Shown here piece after piece: positions 16,702 to 20,463 of a stretch of DNA of 20,463 nucleotides. The stretch's first letter is position 1, and every line of letters starts with the position of its first letter. The position numbers were made by a program, and so were the translations under genes. The DNA comes from Deinococcus sp. (GTDB taxonomy: Bacteria > Deinococcota > Deinococci > Deinococcales > Deinococcaceae): the NCBI RefSeq assembly GCF_018260555.1, contig NZ_JAGLBB010000057.1, positions 1 to 20,463 of the forward strand, written 5' to 3'. The notes beneath the pieces were generated by a model. That model was not told where the DNA came from and made no database searches. It saw nothing but the letters and a program-made list of their open reading frames with translations.

Positions 16702-16754
16702 GAAGCCTCGCTCTTTAGAGCGGGGAGTGGTCACCGCACCCGAGGCCACCCACC
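16500..16754 (+). ncRNA. predicted omega-RNA (reRNA) with guide extending into the oxidoreductase gene
   Basis: In IS200/IS605 elements the TnpB guide RNA overlaps the 3' end of tnpB and the right-end hairpin, and its guide is the host sequence just outside the element. Here the scaffold would end at the hairpin 16706-16725 plus GTGGTCAC, and the guide would begin at 16735. The 5' end given is approximate, inferred from known lengths rather than seen. Confidence 0.45.
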
Positions 16755-18862
16755 TGCACGCCAGCCCCCCCGCCCCCGACGGCGTGCATTACCGCGCCTG
16801 CAACCTGTGCGAGGCCATCTGCGGACTGAGCATCACCGTGCAGGGCGGCCGCGTCACCGACGTGCGCGGCGACCCCGACGACCCCCTGAGCCGCGGCCAC
16901 ATCTGCCCGAAAGGCGCGGCCCTCCCCGACCTGCACGCCGACCCAGACCGCCTGAAAACCCCCATGCGCCGCGTCGGGGACCGCTGGGAGCCCATGGAAT
17001 GGGAAGCGGCCCTCGATTATGTGGCCGCGCAACTGCGGGGCGTGCGGGAGCAGCGCGGCGCCGACGCCGTCGCCACCTTCCAGGGCAACCCGAGTGTGCA
17101 CAACAGCGGCACCCTGCTGTCCGCCGGGGTGTTCCTGAAGGCCCTGGGCAGCCGCAGCCGCTACACCGCGACCAGCATCGACCAGCTTCCCCACCACTTC
17201 GCCGCGGCCGAGATGTTCGGCCATCCGCTCCTGCTGCCCATCCCCGACGTGGACCGCACCGACTTCTTCCTGATGATGGGCGCCAACCCGCTCGCCAGTA
17301 ACGGCAGCATCATGACCGCGCCCGGCATCCGCAGCCGCCTGAAAGCCATCCGCGCGCGCGGCGGCCGCGTCGTGCTGCTCGACCCGCGCCGCACCGAGAG
17401 TGCCGAGTCCGCCACGGACTTTCACCACATCCGCCCCGGCACCGACGCCCTGTTCCTGCTGGCTCTGCTGAACGAAATTTTTGCCAGCGGCCTGGATCGC
17501 ACCGCGCACCTGGGCGGCGCCATGACCGGCCTGGGCGCCCTGAAAGCCGCCGCCGCGCCCTTCACGCCCGAAGCGGTGGAGGCCCGCACGGGCGTGGGTG
17601 CGGGCGTGACCCGCGAACTTGCCCGCGCGTTCGCCTGCGCGCCCCGCGCCGCCGCGTACGGCCGCATCGGCCTGAGCATCCAGGAGTTCGGCGGGCTGTG
17701 CCAGTGGCTCGTGAACGCCCTGAACGCCGTTACCGGGCACCTTGACGTGGAGGGCGGCGCGATGTTCCCCGCTCCCGCCTTCGACCTGCTGGCCGGCGCC
17801 AAGGCGGGCGCCACCCACCACGGCCGCCACCACACCCGTGTGCGCGGCCTGCCGGAATTCGACGGCGAACTCCCGAACGTCGCGCTGGCCGAGGAGATCC
17901 TCACGCCCGGCGAAGGCCAGATCCGCGCGCTGATCACGGTCGCCGCGAACCCGGTTCTGTCCGTCCCGGACGGCCGGACCCTGGACCGCGCCCTGTCAGG
18001 CCTTGACTTCATGGTCAGCATCGACCCGTACCTGAACGAAACCACCCGCCACGCCCACGTGATCCTGCCGCCCGCCTTCGGCCTGGAAGTCCCGCACTAC
18101 GACGTGATCTTCCATCACTTCGCCGTGCGCAACACCGCCCGCTACAGCCAGCCGGTCTTCCCGATCCGCCCTGACCAGCGTTTCGACCACCAGATCTTCG
18201 CCGGTCTCGTGCAGCGCCTGAGCGGCCGGGCCCTCGCCACGCCCGAACAGCGCCTCAGGGACGGTCTCGCGCGCGGCCGCAGCGGCCTGACCCTGGACGA
18301 CCTGAACGCCAACCCGCACGGCGTGGACCTCGGGCCGCTGCAACCCTGCCTGCCCGGCCGCCTGCTGACCGCCACCGGCGAGCTGCACCTGGCGCCCACC
18401 CCCATGCTCGCCGACCTGCCTCGCCTGCGCGCCACGCTCGACCAGCCCCCGGAACCGCTGGTCCTGATCGGCCGCCGGCAACTGCGCAGCAACAACTCCT
18501 GGATGCACAACACGCCCCGCCTGATGCGCGGCCCGGACCGCTGCACCGCGCAACTTAACCCCGCCGACGCCCTGGGCCTCGAACACGGTCAGGTCATCCT
18601 GATCCGCTCCCGCGTCGGCGAGATCACCGCGCCGCTGGAGATCACGGACACCGTCATGCCCGGCGTCGCCTGCTTACCGCACGGCTTCGGGCACGCCCGC
18701 ACCGGCACCCGCCTGAGCACCGCTGCCCAGCATGCCGGAGCCAGCCTGAACGACCTGACCGACCCGGGGCGCATCGACGCCCTGACCGGCAACGCCGCCG
18801 TGAACGGCACCCCCATCACCGTGCACGCCGCCGCGCGGGTGGGGGAGAGCGCCACCGACTGA
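16688..18862 (+). CDS. molybdopterin oxidoreductase (DMSO reductase superfamily), 5' end rebuilt by the IS element
   Basis: From ATG 16688 the frame encodes 724 aa; residues from T16 on (TAPEATH) are the ancestral protein. It has an N-terminal 4Fe-4S site, C-N-L-C-E-A-I-C with C38, C41, C45 plus C73 in HICPKG, then the molybdopterin-guanine-dinucleotide binding domains (DFFLMMGANPLASNGS, VLLDPRRTESAE, PGTDALFLLALLNEI) and a C-terminal molydopterin-binding domain (GRRQLRSNNSWMHN, CLPHGFGH). No cysteine or selenocysteine is evident at the usual formate-dehydrogenase metal-ligand position. The substrate is unknown. Its own start is left of the IS element. Present starts could be ATG 16688 (GCGGGG 6 bases upstream, overlapping the tnpB end) or GTG 16727 inside the IS right end, giving MVTAPEA. 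No partner subunit gene is nearby. Confidence 0.85.
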   Translation: MPSPEKPRSLERGVVTAPEATHLHASPPAPDGVHYRACNLCEAICGLSITVQGGRVTDVRGDPDDPLSRGHICPKGAALPDLHADPDRLKTPMRRVGDRWEPMEWEAALDYVAAQLRGVREQRGADAVATFQGNPSVHNSGTLLSAGVFLKALGSRSRYTATSIDQLPHHFAAAEMFGHPLLLPIPDVDRTDFFLMMGANPLASNGSIMTAPGIRSRLKAIRARGGRVVLLDPRRTESAESATDFHHIRPGTDALFLLALLNEIFASGLDRTAHLGGAMTGLGALKAAAAPFTPEAVEARTGVGAGVTRELARAFACAPRAAAYGRIGLSIQEFGGLCQWLVNALNAVTGHLDVEGGAMFPAPAFDLLAGAKAGATHHGRHHTRVRGLPEFDGELPNVALAEEILTPGEGQIRALITVAANPVLSVPDGRTLDRALSGLDFMVSIDPYLNETTRHAHVILPPAFGLEVPHYDVIFHHFAVRNTARYSQPVFPIRPDQRFDHQIFAGLVQRLSGRALATPEQRLRDGLARGRSGLTLDDLNANPHGVDLGPLQPCLPGRLLTATGELHLAPTPMLADLPRLRATLDQPPEPLVLIGRRQLRSNNSWMHNTPRLMRGPDRCTAQLNPADALGLEHGQVILIRSRVGEITAPLEITDTVMPGVACLPHGFGHARTGTRLSTAAQHAGASLNDLTDPGRIDALTGNAAVNGTPITVHAAARVGESATD
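16706..16725 (+). repeat. right-end hairpin of the IS element
   Basis: CCTCGCTC and GAGCGGGG pair as an 8-base stem (one T-G wobble) around a TTTA loop, the same geometry as the left-end hairpin. It ends 9 bases before the inferred right boundary. Confidence 0.8.
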
Positions 18863-18921
18863 GGGACGGGGGGCGGCGCACCTGCGCTCCGGTCACGCCC
18901 CCCCGCATCCCCCAGAAAGCC

Positions 18922-18960
18922 AGCGGAGGCCCCTGGCACACCGCGCCGGGGGTCTGCGCT
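18922..18960. terminator. hairpin between convergent genes, probable bidirectional terminator
   Basis: AGCGGAGGCCCCTGGC (18922-18937) and GCCGGGGGTCTGCGCT (18945-18960) form a 16-base stem with 13 Watson-Crick pairs, two wobbles and one mismatch around a 7-base loop. It lies between the oxidoreductase stop and the convergent mannose-6-phosphate isomerase stop. There is no T-run on either strand, so termination may rely on the stem alone. Confidence 0.65.
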
Positions 18961-18976
18961 CTGGTGGGGTGGCGGT

Positions 18977-19966
18977 TCAGTCCGGTGAGGAACCGTTGCT
19001 GCCGCTCTGCGCTGGCGCTGCGCCCGGCTGCGCGATGAGCGCCCGTCCGTGCCCGTCAAGGCGGTACAGCCCGGTCGCGGCGGGAATCAATGCGGTCTGG
19101 TACGTGTCCAGGCCCAGGGTTTCGCTGCCGGCGCGCAGGGTCAGGGGGCCACTCAGGGCAGTCACGAGTGCCAAGCAGCCCCCCGTGTTGTACTCGTGGC
19201 CTGCGCTCACGCCGCGCAGCGTGAACTGCTCGGAGCGGACCAGTTCACCCAGTCCGCCCGTCTGCGCGGCCGGTCGCAGTTCTCCCTGCCGCTCCGGGTC
19301 GGTCACGGCGACACTCTCCTCGATGTGCACGGCGCGTCCGGCACTGGCGGGGCGATCCCAGTCGAACACCCGGTACGTGGTGTCGCTCGCCTGCTGCACC
19401 TCGTACAGCAGCAGGCCCGGCCCGAGCGCGTGCAGGGTCCCGGCTGGAATGAACAGCGTGTCCCCCTCCTGCGGAGAGTACCGTTGACTGAGGTCCAGGA
19501 CGCTGCCCCCACGAATGGCGTCCGCCAGGGCCTGCGCGGTCGTGCCGGGCTTCACGCCCGCGAGCAGCTGCGCACCGGGCTCGACGTGCAGGAAATACCA
19601 CGCCTCGGTCTTGCCGCGCTCACCGGGACCGACCATGAGGCGGGCCTGCGCGTCGTCCGGGTGAACCTGCACGCTCAGCCAGTCGCGGCAGTCGAGCAGC
19701 TTGATCAGCAGCGGAAAGCCGCTCCGCGCGTCCTGCCCAGCGCCCAGAAGCGCGGCCGGGTGCGCGGCCAGCAGGTCGGCGACCGTCTGCCCGGCCAGGG
19801 GACCGCCGCTCACGACGCTCTGCCCGTCGGCTATCCAGGCCTCCCCGGTGGGCGTGCCGTCCGGCGCGGGAGGAGCGAGGCGGTCCCCGCCCCACACACG
19901 CGGCTGAAATCGGGGCGTGAGCGGCAGGAAGGCAGGCAGGTCAGCACTGGTCGGCGGGTGGGTCAT
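18977..19966 (-). CDS. manA: mannose-6-phosphate isomerase, type I (short Bacillus-like form)
   Basis: The 329-aa cupin enzyme interconverts mannose-6-P and fructose-6-P in the cytoplasm. The zinc ligands are visible: Q100 and H102 in QVHPDD, E121 in KTEAWYFL and H179 in GTLHALG. YEVQQASDTTYRVFDWDR (from about 188) is a family signature including the catalytic arginine region. The length matches the short ManA form. AAAGGA on the minus strand precedes ATG 19966 at about 4-5 bases. The gene is alone on its strand, convergent with the oxidoreductase. Its product links mannose to glycolysis or to GDP-mannose for surface glycans. The last 15 or so residues are low-complexity. Confidence 0.93.
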   Translation of the reverse strand: MTHPPTSADLPAFLPLTPRFQPRVWGGDRLAPPAPDGTPTGEAWIADGQSVVSGGPLAGQTVADLLAAHPAALLGAGQDARSGFPLLIKLLDCRDWLSVQVHPDDAQARLMVGPGERGKTEAWYFLHVEPGAQLLAGVKPGTTAQALADAIRGGSVLDLSQRYSPQEGDTLFIPAGTLHALGPGLLLYEVQQASDTTYRVFDWDRPASAGRAVHIEESVAVTDPERQGELRPAAQTGGLGELVRSEQFTLRGVSAGHEYNTGGCLALVTALSGPLTLRAGSETLGLDTYQTALIPAATGLYRLDGHGRALIAQPGAAPAQSGSNGSSPD

Positions 19967-20017
19967 CGGGTCCTTTCAAACGCGGGGAAGGTAAATGGAC
20001 GGGCAAAGATGCTGCCC

Positions 20018-20023
20018 ATTCTA
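20018..20023 (-). promoter_or_regulatory. possible -10 box of manA
   Basis: On the minus strand TAGAAT (20023-20018) matches TATAAT at 5 of 6 positions, about 52 bases before the manA ATG. No convincing -35 box is seen at 16-18 bases. The rest of 19967-20150 shows only CATACGGACTTCCGTCC near 20088, which resembles a repeat terminus. Confidence 0.3.
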
Positions 20024-20150
20024 GCCGGCTTCTGCGCACCCACCCCGTTCAGGATCGCGCCGATGGTGCCCAGTTCCGCGTCTCCCATACGGACTTCCGT
20101 CCGTTTCGCCGGGTAGTTGGCTGCAACTAGACTCTGCTAGCGAATTCATG

Positions 20151-20290
20151 TGATACGGACTCCGATTGAAGGGGCTGCAAAGACCATTCAATCCGAGCGG
20201 AGCGAGTAGGAGGAAAGCGGGTTCCGGACGTGGAGTTGGCAACCCGGCGCCCTCCCGGGTTGTCAACGAAACAAACGGCAGTCCGTATCA
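20151..20290 (+). repeat. complete copy of the structured repeat (MITE-like, 140 bp)
   Basis: The element is bounded by perfect 11-base inverted ends, TGATACGGACT (20151-20161) and AGTCCGTATCA (20280-20290). Inside are a hairpin with GATTGAA / TTCAATC arms, the conserved CGGAGCGAGTAGGAGG motif, and a second hairpin formed by GTTGGCAACCCGG and CCGGGTTGTCAAC. It has no coding capacity. Other copies are found at 2803, 4611, 6764, 6887 and 12345, with decayed inverted ones near 82 and 147. Deinococcus genomes are known to carry small non-coding repeat families; I cannot assign this one by name. Confidence 0.85.
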
Positions 20291-20463
20291 GACGACCCAG
20301 AGCAATGGAAGGTGGTGAGCAACGAGCCCACCAGCGTGGAAACCTTCGGCGAGTACGGCGAGCGTTTTCAGATCGAGGAAGGGTTCCTGGACGAGAAAAG
20401 CGGGTTGTTCGAGCTGGAAGCGTCCAAGCTGCGGGATGTGAAAAGCCTGGAACGGCTGGTCAT
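20291..20463 (+). pseudogene. truncated IS4-like transposase reading frame (runs off the window)
   Basis: Directly after the repeat an open frame reads QWKVVSNEPTS, ETFGEYGERFQIEEGFLDEKSG and LFELEASKLRDVKSLERL, matching the DDE-transposase region of IS4-type elements in which (Y)xxRFxIEExFxDxKSxLF... contains the catalytic glutamate (E of IEEGF). It has no start codon or N-terminal half; the frame begins at the edge of the repeat. Either the repeat inserted into or was fused to a transposase gene, or the gene was truncated earlier. The 3' end lies beyond the window. Confidence 0.7.

Larger units (their letters stand above)
15368..16734 (+). mobile_element. tnpB-only IS200/IS605-family (IS1341-like) element
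   Basis: The element spans about 1367 bases from after ATGAC to GTGGTCAC, with a one-base ambiguity at the junction. It has subterminal hairpins at each end (15385-15404 and 16706-16725), one tnpB gene, no tnpA, no terminal inverted repeats and no target duplication, all expected for this family. Removing it rebuilds a clean oxidoreductase start. Without its own tnpA it would need a TnpA in trans to move. Its base composition is visibly less GC-rich than the flanks. Confidence 0.88.

Overview
The window reads as a chromosomal segment of a GC-rich bacterium, most likely a member of Deinococcus. This assignment is inferred from very high GC with C/G-ending codons, GGAGG-type ribosome binding sites, TTGAC(A/G) promoters, a dispersed small structured repeat family and a tnpB-only IS200/IS605-type element. 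No rRNA, tRNA, CRISPR array or phage module was seen.

Layout. (1) 1-2781: an amino-sugar operon. A promoter with a palindrome over its -10 box precedes a short, apparently decayed reading frame, then nagA (GlcNAc-6-P deacetylase) and a SIS-family glucosamine-6-P deaminase; the last two overlap by 4 bp. (2) 2956-6766: a MerR-family regulator and a zinc-free MDR quinone oxidoreductase-like gene in one minus-strand operon, divergent from a 598-aa DmdC-type acyl-CoA dehydrogenase. The shared control region holds two MerR/LiuR-like operator sites, and the acyl-CoA dehydrogenase leader holds five 14-bp tandem units. (3) 6965-8888: a minus-strand ABC transporter (permease plus ATPase) behind two perfect or near-perfect TetR-type palindromes; no TetR gene is in the window. 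(4) 9106-15055: a tightly packed eight-gene operon: SDR, MaoC hydratase, hotdog thioesterase, an unrecognised 114-aa protein, an ACAD10/11-type acyl-CoA dehydrogenase, a second SDR, an APH-fold kinase and a histidine-phosphatase-fold protein. Its promoter carries a third copy of the MerR operator. (5) 15351-18862: a tnpB-only transposon inserted within the second codon of a molybdopterin oxidoreductase gene; the original ribosome binding site and ATG lie left of the element, and its right end keeps the downstream frame open. (6) 18977-19966: mannose-6-phosphate isomerase, convergent with the oxidoreductase across a strong hairpin. (7) 20151-20463: a complete copy of the structured repeat abutting a truncated transposase reading frame.

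How it fits together. The MerR regulator, the MDR reductase, the large acyl-CoA dehydrogenase and the eight-gene operon look like one acyl-CoA catabolic regulon linked by a shared TTGACG-N4-ACGT operator. The kinase, ACAD and phosphatase-fold genes are separate-gene counterparts of the domains fused in vertebrate ACAD10/ACAD11, and resemble the kinase/dehydrogenase pair of the Pseudomonas levulinate (lva) pathway. This suggests removal of 4-hydroxyl groups from hydroxyacyl-CoAs via phosphorylation. The window therefore holds a plausible, little-described 4-hydroxyacid (or related) catabolic system, alongside an unusual TnpB insertion at a start codon and a covarying hairpin repeat family that supplies stop codons to two genes.
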